NCBI GenBank assembly: GCA_015068025.1
Contig: SVLH01000014.1
Coordinates: forward strand, 1-45,930
Reading direction: 5' to 3'
Source: Oscillospiraceae bacterium
GTDB lineage: Bacteria > Bacillota > Clostridia > Oscillospirales > Oscillospiraceae
DNA: 45,930 bases
Part shown: positions 23,567 through 32,279 of the stretch, piece by piece
Layout: every line of letters begins with the position of its first letter
How positions within the stretch are numbered: the stretch's first letter is position 1
The notes under the pieces: generated by a model
The model's database searches: none
Told to the model about the DNA's origin: nothing
What the model saw: the letters and a program-made list of their open reading frames with translations, nothing else
Made by a program: the position numbers and the translations under genes

Positions 23567-24253
23567 ATGAAAAAGGTACTGGTACTGGAAGATGAAGCCA
23601 ATATCCGCAGTTTTATCGTAATCAACCTGCGCCGGGCCGGATACGATGTGATCGAAGCCGAAACGGGCGAAGACGCACTGAACTGTCTGAAAGAGAATCC
23701 GGACACCAAAGTGGCGCTGCTGGATATCATGCTGCCCGGGATCGACGGCTTTGAAGTCTGCCGCCGCATCCGTGCCACCAATACCCGCATCGGCATCATC
23801 ATGCTCACCGCCCTCTCCCAGGAGATGGACAAGGTGACCGGATTGATGACCGGCGCGGATGACTATGTGACCAAGCCCTTCTCCCCGGCGGAGCTGACGG
23901 CGCGTGTGGATGCGCTGTTTCGCCGCGCCGGCGGTGAGGAGCGGACCGAACCCGGTGAGCTTCGTCAGGAGCCCTTTGTGCTGAACATCCGCAACCGGAC
24001 GCTGGAAAAACACGGCGAGCGCATCAAACTGACGCAGGTGGAATATTCCATCATGCGTGTCTTTATGGAGAATCCGGGAAAGGCGCTGTCCCGCGAGGAG
24101 ATCCTGGATATGGTCTGGGGCCGGGACTATTTTGGCGAGCTGAAGATCGTGGACGTCAACATCCGCCGGCTGCGCCTGAAGATCGAGGACAACGTACAGA
24201 ATCCCACCTACATCACAACGGTCTGGGGTTACGGCTACAAGTGGGGCGGCTGA
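23567..24253 (+). CDS. OmpR-family response regulator
   Basis: A 228-residue two-domain regulator. The receiver domain (1-120) has acidic pocket residues E8, D9 and E10, phospho-acceptor D53 in LLDIMLPG, and a Lys in VTKPF. The C-terminal winged helix (about 130-226) shows TQVEYSIMRVF, EEILDMVWG, VDVNIRRLRLKIE and TVWGYGYKW. ATG 23567 follows GGGAGG. It sits between the lipoprotein and the histidine kinase. Target genes are not visible; autoregulation is possible but no clear direct repeat was found. Confidence 0.94.
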   Translation: MKKVLVLEDEANIRSFIVINLRRAGYDVIEAETGEDALNCLKENPDTKVALLDIMLPGIDGFEVCRRIRATNTRIGIIMLTALSQEMDKVTGLMTGADDYVTKPFSPAELTARVDALFRRAGGEERTEPGELRQEPFVLNIRNRTLEKHGERIKLTQVEYSIMRVFMENPGKALSREEILDMVWGRDYFGELKIVDVNIRRLRLKIEDNVQNPTYITTVWGYGYKWGG

Positions 24254-24302
24254 CAGGCTGAATCTCCCCCCAGAGGAAGCATAAGGAAAGAGAGGTGACA
24301 GC

Positions 24303-25745
24303 GTGGCAGAGAAGAAACGAACATGGATTGCACCCACCCTGCGGGGTCTGCGGAAACGCTGGATCCTCTATACCGTCATCCCGGTGACGCTGCTGCTGGC
24401 ACTGCTGGTGGTGATGGTGTCCGTGGGCGTGGGCAACTATTACTATGGTTCCATGCAGGAGGGACTGGAAAGCCGGGTGCAGGCGGCGGCAAACTCCTTC
24501 AACGAGTACTTCATGGACAACGGCTACAACAGCTATTACCAGAAAGCCGTCCAGACCGCGGAGACCTTTGAGGACAAGGACCGCATCGAACTGCAGTTTA
24601 TCAGCAGCACCAGCCGGCGCATCCAGGTGTCCACCTCCGGCTTCACGGCAGGCACCACGCCGGACACCGGCGATATTGACGGTGCCATTGCGCGCAACGA
24701 GATGACGTACTTCCGCGGACAGGATCCCCAGACGGGGGAACGGATCCTTGCGGTCTCCCATCCGCTGCTGTTCCACGGCAGAGTGGTGGGCGTTATGCGG
24801 CTGGTGACCTCTCTGCGGGAGGTGGACCATCAGATCCGCACCGCGGTGATCGCCATTTTGCTGGTGGCGCTGCTGGCGCTTGCGCTGGTGCTGGTGTCCA
24901 ACCTGACGTTCATCAACAATGTGGTGGAGCCGGTGGCGGTGGTGACCGAAACGGCGAAACGCATCTCCGCCGGCAGCTACGGCATCCGGCTGGAAAACCC
25001 CTATACGGACGAGCTGGGCGAACTGGTGGACAGCATCAACGACATGTCCATGAAGATCGGCCAGAGCGAAAAATTAAAGAGTGAGTTCATCTCCTCCGTG
25101 TCCCATGAACTGCGTACCCCTCTGACCGCTATCAACGGCTGGGGCGAAACGATTCTGGAAGACCCCACCGGCGACGGAGAGCAGCTGCGCCGCGGCATCC
25201 GCATCATCCTCAACGAGTCCCGGCGCCTTTCCACCATGGTGGAGGAACTGCTGGCCTTCTCCCGTATGGAGGATGGCCGCTTCACCGTCCAGATGGAGCC
25301 TGTGGATCTGCAGGCGGAGTTTGAAGATACCATTTTCACCTATCGGGAGCTGTTCCGTCAGGAGGGCATCGAACTGGAATACCACGCCGGCGAAGAATTG
25401 CTGCCGGAGATCCCCGGCGACCCGGAACGGCTCAAGCAGGTGTTCTGCAACGTGCTGGACAACGCGGCCAAGCACGGCGGCGCCGGGCGGCATATCGTTG
25501 CCTCGGTGGCGCAGGAGGACGGCTTCCAGATTGTAAAGGTGCGGGACTTCGGCCCCGGCATCCCGGAGGCGGAGCTGCCGTTCGTGAAGCAGAAGTTCTA
25601 CAAGGGTTCCTCCAAGGCCCGCGGCAGCGGCATCGGCCTTGCGGTGTGCGATGAGATCATCCGCCTCCACAACGGCGCCTTCGAGATCACCAACGCCGAG
25701 GGCGGCGGCGCGGTGGTGACCATCCGCCTGCCGGAAAAAGAATAA
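24303..25745 (+). CDS. HAMP-domain sensor histidine kinase
   Basis: A 480-residue membrane kinase paired with the preceding regulator. Membrane helix 1 is near residues 20-45 and helix 2 near 180-200, enclosing an extracellular sensor domain of about 135 residues. HAMP (about 200-255) is followed by the HisKA dimerisation domain with H268 in SSVSHELRTPL. The ATPase domain has the N-box NVLDNAAKH, G1 DFGPGIP and G2 GSGIGLAV. The start is GTG 24303, behind GAGAGGTG. The architecture is like PhoR/WalK-type kinases without a PAS domain. The signal is unknown. Confidence 0.94.
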   Translation: MAEKKRTWIAPTLRGLRKRWILYTVIPVTLLLALLVVMVSVGVGNYYYGSMQEGLESRVQAAANSFNEYFMDNGYNSYYQKAVQTAETFEDKDRIELQFISSTSRRIQVSTSGFTAGTTPDTGDIDGAIARNEMTYFRGQDPQTGERILAVSHPLLFHGRVVGVMRLVTSLREVDHQIRTAVIAILLVALLALALVLVSNLTFINNVVEPVAVVTETAKRISAGSYGIRLENPYTDELGELVDSINDMSMKIGQSEKLKSEFISSVSHELRTPLTAINGWGETILEDPTGDGEQLRRGIRIILNESRRLSTMVEELLAFSRMEDGRFTVQMEPVDLQAEFEDTIFTYRELFRQEGIELEYHAGEELLPEIPGDPERLKQVFCNVLDNAAKHGGAGRHIVASVAQEDGFQIVKVRDFGPGIPEAELPFVKQKFYKGSSKARGSGIGLAVCDEIIRLHNGAFEITNAEGGGAVVTIRLPEKE

Positions 25746-25753
25746 AAAACTTT

Positions 25754-25793
25754 CGAACAAATGTTTGATTTTTGAAATCGACTGTGCTATAGT
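25754..25793 (+). promoter_or_regulatory. Promoter with overlapping SOS (LexA/DinR) box
   Basis: CGAACAAATGTTTG (25754-25767) matches the Bacillus DinR/LexA consensus CGAACRNRYGTTYC at 13 of 14 positions. It overlaps the -35 of a good promoter, TTGATT (25765-25770) and TATAGT (25788-25793), spacing 17. The promoter heads the yqhQ-prmC-recA-recX run. Confidence 0.78.
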
Positions 25794-25818
25794 GTTCATA
25801 AGCAGAAAGGAAGCACCC

Positions 25819-26790
25819 ATGACAGAGAAGAAAAGCTGCGCCTTCCGCACCAGCATCGGCGGACAGGCGCTGATCGAAGGCATTATGATGCGCGGCCCGG
25901 AAAAGCAGTCCATCGTGGTTCGCGATCAGGAGGGGAATCTGGTCGAGAAAGTCGAGGATCTGAAATTCATCAAGGATCGCTATCCCATTCTCGGCTGGCC
26001 GCTGGTGCGGGGGACGGTGAATTTCCTTGCATCCATGGTCAACGGCGTCAAGGCGCTGATGTACTCGGCGGAGTTTTATCCGGATGAGGAGGCGGCACAG
26101 CCCTCCAAATTTGACCAGTGGCTGGAAAAACACATCCCCAGCAAGCAGTTGGAGTCCATCGTCATTACGCTGGCGGTGGTGCTGGGCGTGGGATTGAGCG
26201 TGTTTTTGTTCATGGTGCTGCCCACCTTCCTTACCGGCGGCGTGCTGCACTTTTTCCCCGATTTTCCCATGTGGGGACGCAACCTGATGGAAGGCGTTTT
26301 GAAGATCATGATCTTCATCGGCTATCTGATCGTCTGCTCCAAACAAAAGGATATTTACCGGGTATTCCAATACCACGGCGCCGAGCATAAGACCATCTTC
26401 TGTTACGAAGCCGGCCTGCCCCTGACGGTGGACAATGTCCGCGGCCAGACCAAGCACCATCCCCGCTGCGGCACCAGTTTCCTGTTTGTGGTCATCTTCG
26501 TGTCCATCCTGTTTTCCGGCGTGGTGTTCGGCATCTGGCCCATCACCAACACGCTGCTGCGGACGCTGATCCATTTGCTGCTGCTGCCGCTGGTGGTGGG
26601 CGTGACCTACGAATTCAACCGCTGGGTGGGTCGCCACGCGCAGGAGGGCGGACTTGCCAAAGTGCTGACTGCCCCGGGTATGTGGCTGCAGAATTTTACC
26701 ACCAATGAGCCGGAGGACGGCATGATCGAGGTGGCCATCCGCGCCATGGAGCTGGTTCTCCCCAGCGAGCAGGGCAAGGACGAGTGGTAA
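25819..26790 (+). CDS. DUF1385 (YqhQ-like) membrane protein
   Basis: A 323-residue protein with the DUF1385 hallmark GGQALIEGIMMRGPEKQS (about residues 12-29), two or more hydrophobic segments (about 115-145 and 160-180), then HGAEHKTIFCYE and HPRCGTSFL, which carry conserved His and Cys and suggest a metal site. Two further helices follow. The biochemical role of the family is not established. ATG 25819 follows AAAGGAAG. It precedes prmC by 42 nt; linkage of DUF1385 genes with prmC is common in Firmicutes. It is the first gene behind the SOS-type promoter. Confidence 0.88.
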   Translation: MTEKKSCAFRTSIGGQALIEGIMMRGPEKQSIVVRDQEGNLVEKVEDLKFIKDRYPILGWPLVRGTVNFLASMVNGVKALMYSAEFYPDEEAAQPSKFDQWLEKHIPSKQLESIVITLAVVLGVGLSVFLFMVLPTFLTGGVLHFFPDFPMWGRNLMEGVLKIMIFIGYLIVCSKQKDIYRVFQYHGAEHKTIFCYEAGLPLTVDNVRGQTKHHPRCGTSFLFVVIFVSILFSGVVFGIWPITNTLLRTLIHLLLLPLVVGVTYEFNRWVGRHAQEGGLAKVLTAPGMWLQNFTTNEPEDGMIEVAIRAMELVLPSEQGKDEW

Positions 26791-26832
26791 ACGAAATAAA
26801 GAGGGGACAGATCCCCTTTGACGGAGCATTGT

Positions 26833-27699
26833 ATGGCAATCACATATAACAATCTGTATCTTGACATTCGCCAGCAGTTGAAAAAAGCCGGCGTTGACGC
26901 CGCTACGCTGGAGGCCCGGGAACTGGTGTGCTTCGGCAGCGGAAAAAACAAGGATGAGCTGACCCGCGACGGCAGTCTGTACGCCTCTCCAGAAACGGAA
27001 ATGCGGGTGCGTGCGATGGTAGAGCGCCATCTGGCCGGCGAGCCGGTGGCGTACCTCATCGGCGAGTGGGAGTTTTACGGCCTGCCGCTGGACATCTCCG
27101 CCGATGTGCTGATTCCCCGCCCCGACACAGAGGTGCTGGCGGAGCAGGCCATCGAGTATGTAAAAACGCTGGGCGAGTGCCGCGTGCTGGATCTCTGCGC
27201 CGGCAGCGGCTGCATCGGTCTTGCGGTAGCCTCCCGGGCGGAGCGCGCCCGGGTGGTGCTGGGCGAATATTCCGACGCGGCGCTGAAGATCTGCCGCCAG
27301 AACATTCGCAGAAACGGCCTTTCCGGCCGGGTGGTGCCCATGTCCGTCAACGCGCTGGAAAAGCCGGAGCGGAACCTCGGTGAATTCCAGTGCATCGTCA
27401 GCAATCCGCCCTACATCCCTCACGCCGACATCGCGGGACTGGACGCCTCCGTCAGGGACTTCGAGCCCCATCTGGCGCTGGACGGCGGCGAGGACGGTCT
27501 GGATTTCTACCGCGCCATCGTGGACAAGTGGACGGAAGTTCTCGTCCCCGGCGGCCGGCTGTATTTCGAGGTCGGCATTGGTCAGGCGGACGATGTGCTG
27601 CGCATCATGCGGGCAAAGGGCTACGGCGACATTCAGATCGTCAAGGATCTCCACGACATTCCCAGAGTGGTGTTCGGCACCCTCTGCACGGAAGTTTGA
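26833..27699 (+). CDS. prmC: Peptide chain release factor N5-glutamine methyltransferase
   Basis: A 288-residue SAM-dependent enzyme that methylates the GGQ glutamine of release factors RF1 and RF2. An N-terminal helical domain (to about 85) recognises the factor. The SAM fold has VLDLCAGSGCIGLA, and the catalytic NPPY motif is in IVSNPPYIPHADI. IPRPDTEVL, near residue 95, is also a PrmC mark. ATG 26833 has GGAG 6 nt upstream; the TTG 15 nt earlier is not favoured. It lies between DUF1385 and recA. prfA is not in the window. Confidence 0.95.
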   Translation: MAITYNNLYLDIRQQLKKAGVDAATLEARELVCFGSGKNKDELTRDGSLYASPETEMRVRAMVERHLAGEPVAYLIGEWEFYGLPLDISADVLIPRPDTEVLAEQAIEYVKTLGECRVLDLCAGSGCIGLAVASRAERARVVLGEYSDAALKICRQNIRRNGLSGRVVPMSVNALEKPERNLGEFQCIVSNPPYIPHADIAGLDASVRDFEPHLALDGGEDGLDFYRAIVDKWTEVLVPGGRLYFEVGIGQADDVLRIMRAKGYGDIQIVKDLHDIPRVVFGTLCTEV

Positions 27700-27801
27700 T
27701 GTCCCGTTTATGGGACAGATCCTGAAGCGTCCTTACAGATAAGACAGAACACAGCGGGATCCGAAGGGATCATACAGAGAACGATACAGGAGGAAGAAAC
27801 G

Positions 27802-28896
27802 ATGGCAAAAGAGAAGGCTCCCATGCCCATGGCAGCACCTGCGGAGGATAAGAAGCGGGCGATCGACACCGCCATGGCGCAGATCGAGAAAACATACGGA
27901 AAGGGTACCATTATGCGCTTCGGCGACAGGGCGGAGCTGAATGTGGACTACATCCCCACCGGTTCTCTGGCGCTGGACGTGGCGCTGGGCATCGGCGGTC
28001 TGCCCAAGGGCCGCATCATCGAGATCTACGGGCCCGAGTCCTCCGGTAAGACCACGCTGGCGCTCCATGTGGTGGCGGAGGCCCAGAAGCGCGGCGGCGA
28101 AGTGGCCTTTGTGGACGCGGAGCATGCGCTGGATCCCACCTACGCCCGGGCGCTGGGCGTGAGGGTGGAGGATATGCTCATCTCCCAGCCCGATACCGGC
28201 GAGCAGGCGCTGGAGATCACCGAGGCGCTGGTGCGCTCCGGCGCCATCGACGTCATCGTGGTGGACTCCGTGGCGGCGCTGGTGCCCCGCGCGGAAATTG
28301 AGGGCGAGATGGGCGACAGCTATGTGGGTCTGCAGGCCCGGTTGATGAGCCAGGCGCTGCGCAAGCTCACCGGCGCCATCGGCAAGACCAACACCATCGT
28401 CATCTTCATCAACCAGCTGCGTGAAAAGGTGGGCGTGATGTACGGCAACCCCGAAGTGACCACCGGCGGCCGCGCGCTGAAATTCTATTCCTCCGTCCGT
28501 ATTGACGTGCGCCGCATCGAGGCGCTGAAAAACGGCAGCGAGGTGGTGGGCAGCCGCACCCGCGCCAAGGTCGTCAAGAATAAGGTGGCGCCTCCCTTCC
28601 GTGAGGCGGAGTTCGACATTATGTACGGCGAGGGCATCGCCCGCACCGGCGAACTGATCGACCTGGGCGTGAAGCTGGATCTGGTGCAGAAGGCCGGTTC
28701 CTGGTTCTCTATGGGCGAGGTGCGCATCGGTCAGGGCCGCGACGCCGCCAAGAAGTACCTGCAGGATAACCCGGATGTGGCCGAAAAACTGGAGGCCGAC
28801 ATCCGCCGCAACTTCGACAAACTGATGAGCAATCAGGCCCGCATCGCCGCCCGGGCCGTGGATGTGAGCGCCGACGATTTTGACGATGCGGATTGA
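27802..28896 (+). CDS. recA: Recombinase RecA
   Basis: A 364-residue DNA strand-exchange ATPase that also triggers LexA self-cleavage. Walker [10 protein letters not shown] is at about residues 77-85. Walker B is [14 protein letters not shown]. The loop L2 region is [13 protein letters not shown], and the L1 loop lies near [15 protein letters not shown]. The C-terminus is acidic (SADDFDDAD). ATG 27802 follows AGGAGG. The 102-nt gap after prmC shows only weak hairpins and no clear promoter or LexA box, so expression may depend on the SOS-type promoter at 25754. Confidence 0.97.
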   Translation: MAKEKAPMPMAAPAEDKKRAIDTAMAQIEKTYGKGTIMRFGDRAELNVDYIPTGSLALDVALGIGGLPKGRIIEIYGPESSGKTTLALHVVAEAQKRGGEVAFVDAEHALDPTYARALGVRVEDMLISQPDTGEQALEITEALVRSGAIDVIVVDSVAALVPRAEIEGEMGDSYVGLQARLMSQALRKLTGAIGKTNTIVIFINQLREKVGVMYGNPEVTTGGRALKFYSSVRIDVRRIEALKNGSEVVGSRTRAKVVKNKVAPPFREAEFDIMYGEGIARTGELIDLGVKLDLVQKAGSWFSMGEVRIGQGRDAAKKYLQDNPDVAEKLEADIRRNFDKLMSNQARIAARAVDVSADDFDDAD

Positions 28897-29506
28897 GCGC
28901 ATCGAGGCGTCCAAACACAAAAAGGGCCGGGTGCTGGCCTTTCTGGAGGATGGCACCTGCCTGAAGCTGACCGAGCAGGAACTGCTGGATTTTGGCCTGT
29001 GCGCCGGAGACGAGCTGGACGCGGATACGCTGAAACGCCTGAAACGGGCGGTGGGCATCTCCGATACCAAGACGGCCGCCGCCGAACTGATCGGTCGGCG
29101 CGCCATGAGCCGCCGCGATCTGGAGCAGAAGCTGCGTGCCAAGGGCGCCAGCGAGGCGGACGCCCGCTATGCCGCCGAATGGCTGGAGGCCATCGGTGCC
29201 ATCGACGATGCGGACTATGCCGCGGCGCTGGTGCGGCACTACGGAAATCTCGGCTACGGCGCCGCCTACGTGCGGCAAAAACTGTATGAAAAGGGCGTCC
29301 CCCGGGACCTGTGGGACGCCGCGCTGGATGCTCTGCCGGAATCGGCAGAGCATATCGGTCGTTATCTGGAAAGTAAGCTGCAAGGCCGTTTGCCTGACGA
29401 GAAGGAAAAGAAGCGGCTGACGGATGCACTGCTCCGCCGGGGCTTTTCCTGGAGCGAGATCAGGGACGTCTGGAGCAGCAGAGAGATCTATTTTTCGGAG
29501 GATTGA
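28886..29506 (+). CDS. recX: Regulatory protein RecX
   Basis: A 206-residue helical protein that binds RecA filaments and tempers their activity. Helical repeats are visible ([35 protein letters not shown]), with the typical pattern of short three-helix units. ATG 28886 lies inside the end of recA (11-base overlap), so RecX is made by coupled translation; the TTG at 28880 is less likely. The next gene starts directly after its stop. Confidence 0.9.
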   Translation: MRIERIEASKHKKGRVLAFLEDGTCLKLTEQELLDFGLCAGDELDADTLKRLKRAVGISDTKTAAAELIGRRAMSRRDLEQKLRAKGASEADARYAAEWLEAIGAIDDADYAAALVRHYGNLGYGAAYVRQKLYEKGVPRDLWDAALDALPESAEHIGRYLESKLQGRLPDEKEKKRLTDALLRRGFSWSEIRDVWSSREIYFSED

Positions 29507-30079
29507 ATGGAGCTGCGGGAAGCTGTACTGTCACGCCGGAGCGTGCGGAAATACAAGAGCGATCCGATTCCCAGAGAAATTCTGGAGGAAATTCTGGAAA
29601 CGGCCTGCTGGGCACCTTCGGCAGATAACCGGCAGCCGTGGTATTTCGTGGCGCTGACGGGAAAAGAGGACATCGATGCCCTCCGCAGCACCATGGAGCG
29701 CGTGTCGGAGGAGATCGCCCCCCATCTGGAGGAGATGTTCCCCCGCCACCCCAACGTGGTGCGGGAGGTGCGGCTGTTCCTCCGCAGTCTGGGCGACGCG
29801 CCGGTCTATGTGCTGGCCTTTTTGCAAAAGGAAGAGGGGCACCGGGAGAGCATGCTGGAAAGCGTGGCGGCGGCCATCCAGAACCTGCTGCTGGCGGCTC
29901 ATGAAAAAGGACTCGGCACCTGCTGGATTAACGCCGCCACGGGTTTGGGCTACGGCCCGGCTCTGCGGGATCTGTTTGCACCGGGCAAGGGCGAGTTTGT
30001 CAGCCTGATCACGTTGGGTTACCCCGAAATCACCCCCAACGCACCCAAGCGCAAGCCCGGGCGCTGGGTCATTCGATAG
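29507..30079 (+). CDS. Nitroreductase family protein
   Basis: A 190-residue FMN-dependent oxidoreductase of the NfsB/FRP family. N-terminal FMN-contacting residues are RRSVRKYKSDPIP (about 10-22). APSADNRQPWYF (about 36-47) binds the flavin and phosphate. A C-terminal GLGTCWINA stretch and LGYPE complete the fold. ATG 29507 begins immediately after the recX stop with GGAGG just upstream. Physiological substrate unknown; quinones, nitro-compounds or nicotinamides are possible. Confidence 0.9.
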   Translation: MELREAVLSRRSVRKYKSDPIPREILEEILETACWAPSADNRQPWYFVALTGKEDIDALRSTMERVSEEIAPHLEEMFPRHPNVVREVRLFLRSLGDAPVYVLAFLQKEEGHRESMLESVAAAIQNLLLAAHEKGLGTCWINAATGLGYGPALRDLFAPGKGEFVSLITLGYPEITPNAPKRKPGRWVIR

Positions 30080-30105
30080 AAAAATGTAAAGTGAGGCGGA
30101 CACAT

Positions 30106-31428
30106 TTGAATTATAAAATTGCTTTTGTTTCTCTGGGCTGCGCCAAAAATCAGGTGAACTGCGAGCAGATGATGGCGCTGGTGCAGGCGGCAGGCCACGA
30201 CATCGTGGCGGCGCCGGAGGAGGCGGATGTGGCGGTGGTGAACACCTGCGGCTTTCTGGCCTCGGCCTGCGAGGAGGCCATCGACAACGTTCTGGCCCTG
30301 GCGGAACTGAAACAGGCCGGCACGCTGAAAAGGATCATCGTCACCGGCTGCATGGCCCAGCGCTATAAGAACGATGTGCTGGAGGAACTGCCGGAGGTGG
30401 ACGCCATCCTCGGCACAGGCAGCTACGGCGACATTGCCGCAGCCATCGACGAGGTGATGACAGGCGGCCTGCGCCCCTGTCATCTGGGCAACATCCACAC
30501 GGCGGAGCAGGGCGGACCCCGCATCCTCTCCACGCCCCCCTGGTTTGCCTACCTGCGTATCGCCGAGGGCTGCGACAACCATTGTGCCTACTGCGTGATT
30601 CCCTCTCTGCGCGGCAAGTACCGCAGCCGCCCCATGAACGAGATTCTGGACGAGGCGGCGGAGCTGGCCTCTGCCGGCGTGCAGGAACTGCTGGTCATCG
30701 CCCAGGACATCACCCGCTACGGCACCGACCTCAATGGAGAGCATCAGCTGGCCAAGCTTCTGCGGGAGCTGTGCAAGTTTGAATTCCGCTGGATCCGCCT
30801 GCATTACCTGTACCCCGACCAGATCACCGACGAGCTGATCGACACCATTGCCGCAGAGGAAAAAATTCTGCCCTATCTGGATATCCCCATGCAGCACTGC
30901 AACGACGAGATTTTGAAGCGGATGAACCGCCGCGATACCAAGGCGTCTTTGCTGGCGCTGATCACGAAGCTGCGCGAGCGCATCCCCAATCTGGTGCTGC
31001 GCACCAGCCTCATCGCCGGCCTGCCCGGCGAGGGTGAGGAGGAGTTTGAGGAACTGTGTGAATTCCTGCGTGAGGTGAAGATCGAGCGCGCCGGCGTGTT
31101 CCCCTTCTCTCCCGAGGAGGGCACCAGAGCGGCGCTGATGGACCATGTGGACGCCGAGGAGGCCGCCCGCCGCGCGGAACTGGCGGTGGATGTGCAGTCC
31201 GATATCATTGACGACTACAACGATTCTCTGCTGGGTCAGGAGCGGGAAGTTCTGTGCGAGGGCTTTGACGGTCAGGCGCAGATGTTCTTCGGCCGCACCT
31301 ATGCCGAGTCCCCCGAGATCGACGGCCGCGTCTACTTCACCGCAGAAGAAGCGGTGCAGCCCGGCGCCTTTGTCACCGTCCGCTTCACAGGCACCATGGA
31401 CGGCGAACTGACCGGCGAAGTCGTTTAA
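30106..31428 (+). CDS. rimO: Ribosomal protein S12 methylthiotransferase
   Basis: A 440-residue radical-SAM enzyme that adds a methylthio group to an Asp of ribosomal protein S12. The N-terminal MTTase domain has cysteines in SLGCAKNQVNCE, NTCGF and VTGCMAQ for one iron-sulfur cluster. The radical-SAM motif CDNHCAYC is near residue 155. The C-terminal TRAM domain is about residues 370-435. The start is TTG 30106 with GAGG 9 nt upstream; the GTG at 30091 has no ribosome site. The sequence fits RimO rather than MiaB because of SLGCAKN and EGCDNHCAYCVIP. Confidence 0.93.
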   Translation: MNYKIAFVSLGCAKNQVNCEQMMALVQAAGHDIVAAPEEADVAVVNTCGFLASACEEAIDNVLALAELKQAGTLKRIIVTGCMAQRYKNDVLEELPEVDAILGTGSYGDIAAAIDEVMTGGLRPCHLGNIHTAEQGGPRILSTPPWFAYLRIAEGCDNHCAYCVIPSLRGKYRSRPMNEILDEAAELASAGVQELLVIAQDITRYGTDLNGEHQLAKLLRELCKFEFRWIRLHYLYPDQITDELIDTIAAEEKILPYLDIPMQHCNDEILKRMNRRDTKASLLALITKLRERIPNLVLRTSLIAGLPGEGEEEFEELCEFLREVKIERAGVFPFSPEEGTRAALMDHVDAEEAARRAELAVDVQSDIIDDYNDSLLGQEREVLCEGFDGQAQMFFGRTYAESPEIDGRVYFTAEEAVQPGAFVTVRFTGTMDGELTGEVV

Positions 31429-31429
31429 A

Positions 31430-31452
31430 AGGGGAGCAGGCTCCCCCTTTAG
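31430..31452 (+). terminator. Weak terminator after rimO
   Basis: AAGGGGAG / CTCCCCCTT with one extra C, followed by only a short T-run. Confidence 0.5.
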
Positions 31453-31461
31453 AAACCCCTC

Positions 31462-31544
31462 ACCAGTGACATCGGTCACTGGTGGACGCCGCCCAAGGCG
31501 GCTGGGTCAATGTATTTTCGCCACGTACACGCCGCGGCGAAAAT
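31462..31544. repeat. Cluster of three palindromes between rimO and pgsA
   Basis: Three inverted repeats follow each other: ACCAGTGAC/GTCACTGGT (31462-31483), GCCGCC/GGCGGC (31488-31502) and ATTTTCGCC/GGCGAAAAT (31514-31544). None has a clear T-run. They could be a repeated extragenic palindromic element or mRNA-stabilising structures. Confidence 0.65.
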
Positions 31545-31585
31545 GATTTCATAAAGTTGCAGTTTTGCTGTGGAAAGGAACATTT

Positions 31586-32107
31586 ATGAATCTGCCCAAT
31601 AAATTGACTGTTTTGCGCATTATATTGATCCCTGTGTTCATGGGAGTGCTGTATCTGGGCTTCCCCGGCGCAAATTGGGTGGCGCTGGCGGTGTTCGTCA
31701 TTGCCAGCTATACCGACCTGCTGGACGGCAAGATCGCCCGCAAGTACAATCTGGTGACGGACTTCGGCAAGTTTGCCGATCCCCTCGCCGACAAGATGCT
31801 CACCACTGCCGCCCTGCTGTGGTTCGTGGAGATCGGTCAGATGCCCGCATGGGCGCTGCTGATCGTGCTGGTGCGTGAATTTGCGGTGAGCGGTCTGCGC
31901 ATGATCGCCAGCGACAAGGGCCGTGTCATCGCCGCCGGCTGGTCCGGCAAGGTGAAGACTGCCTCCACCATGGTCTGCATCATCCTGATGTTCCTGCCCA
32001 TTCCTGCCATCGTGAACACGGTCTGCGTCTGGATCATTGCCCTGACCACCCTCTACTCCGGCGTGGAGTATTTCGTGAAGAACAAGGACATCATCGCCAC
32101 GGCGTGA
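31586..32107 (+). CDS. pgsA: CDP-diacylglycerol--glycerol-3-phosphate 3-phosphatidyltransferase
   Basis: A 173-residue membrane enzyme making phosphatidylglycerol phosphate, the first step to phosphatidylglycerol and cardiolipin. It begins MNLPNKLTVLRIILIPVF and carries the CDP-alcohol phosphotransferase motif DG-x2-AR-x8-G-x3-D-x3-D at about residues 48-70, with four hydrophobic segments. ATG 31586 follows GGAAAGGAAC. It may be served by the upstream run or by a promoter in the palindrome region. A terminator follows at 32126. Confidence 0.93.
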   Translation: MNLPNKLTVLRIILIPVFMGVLYLGFPGANWVALAVFVIASYTDLLDGKIARKYNLVTDFGKFADPLADKMLTTAALLWFVEIGQMPAWALLIVLVREFAVSGLRMIASDKGRVIAAGWSGKVKTASTMVCIILMFLPIPAIVNTVCVWIIALTTLYSGVEYFVKNKDIIATA

Positions 32108-32125
32108 CCCTGCCTGTAAACAGCA

Positions 32126-32163
32126 AAACACCCTCCGCCGATTCGGCAGAGGGTGTTTCTTTG
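32126..32163 (+). terminator. Terminator of pgsA
   Basis: A perfect 10-bp stem (AAACACCCTC / GAGGGTGTTT) capped by a CCG/CGG inner pairing, followed by CTTTG. Confidence 0.88.
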
Positions 32164-32235
32164 TATAGGTAATGCCAGTTTGGAAAATTGGAATTTGTAA
32201 GTTAAATATATTTGAAAACCCGTTGGCAATTTGCA

Positions 32236-32267
32236 CAAAGAAACAGCTCTGTCCATTTGGGCAGAGC
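32236..32267 (-). terminator. Terminator of the CrtO-like gene
   Basis: GCTCTG / CAGAGC with a 10-nt loop; on the minus strand followed by TGTTTCTTTG. Confidence 0.6.
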
Positions 32268-32279
32268 CGCTTTATTCAC

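Noticed and set aside
27700-27801. LexA box directly before recA
   Set aside because: Only small hairpins (GTCCC/GGGAC, GATCC/GGATC) are seen; no CGAAC-N4-GTTC-like site.
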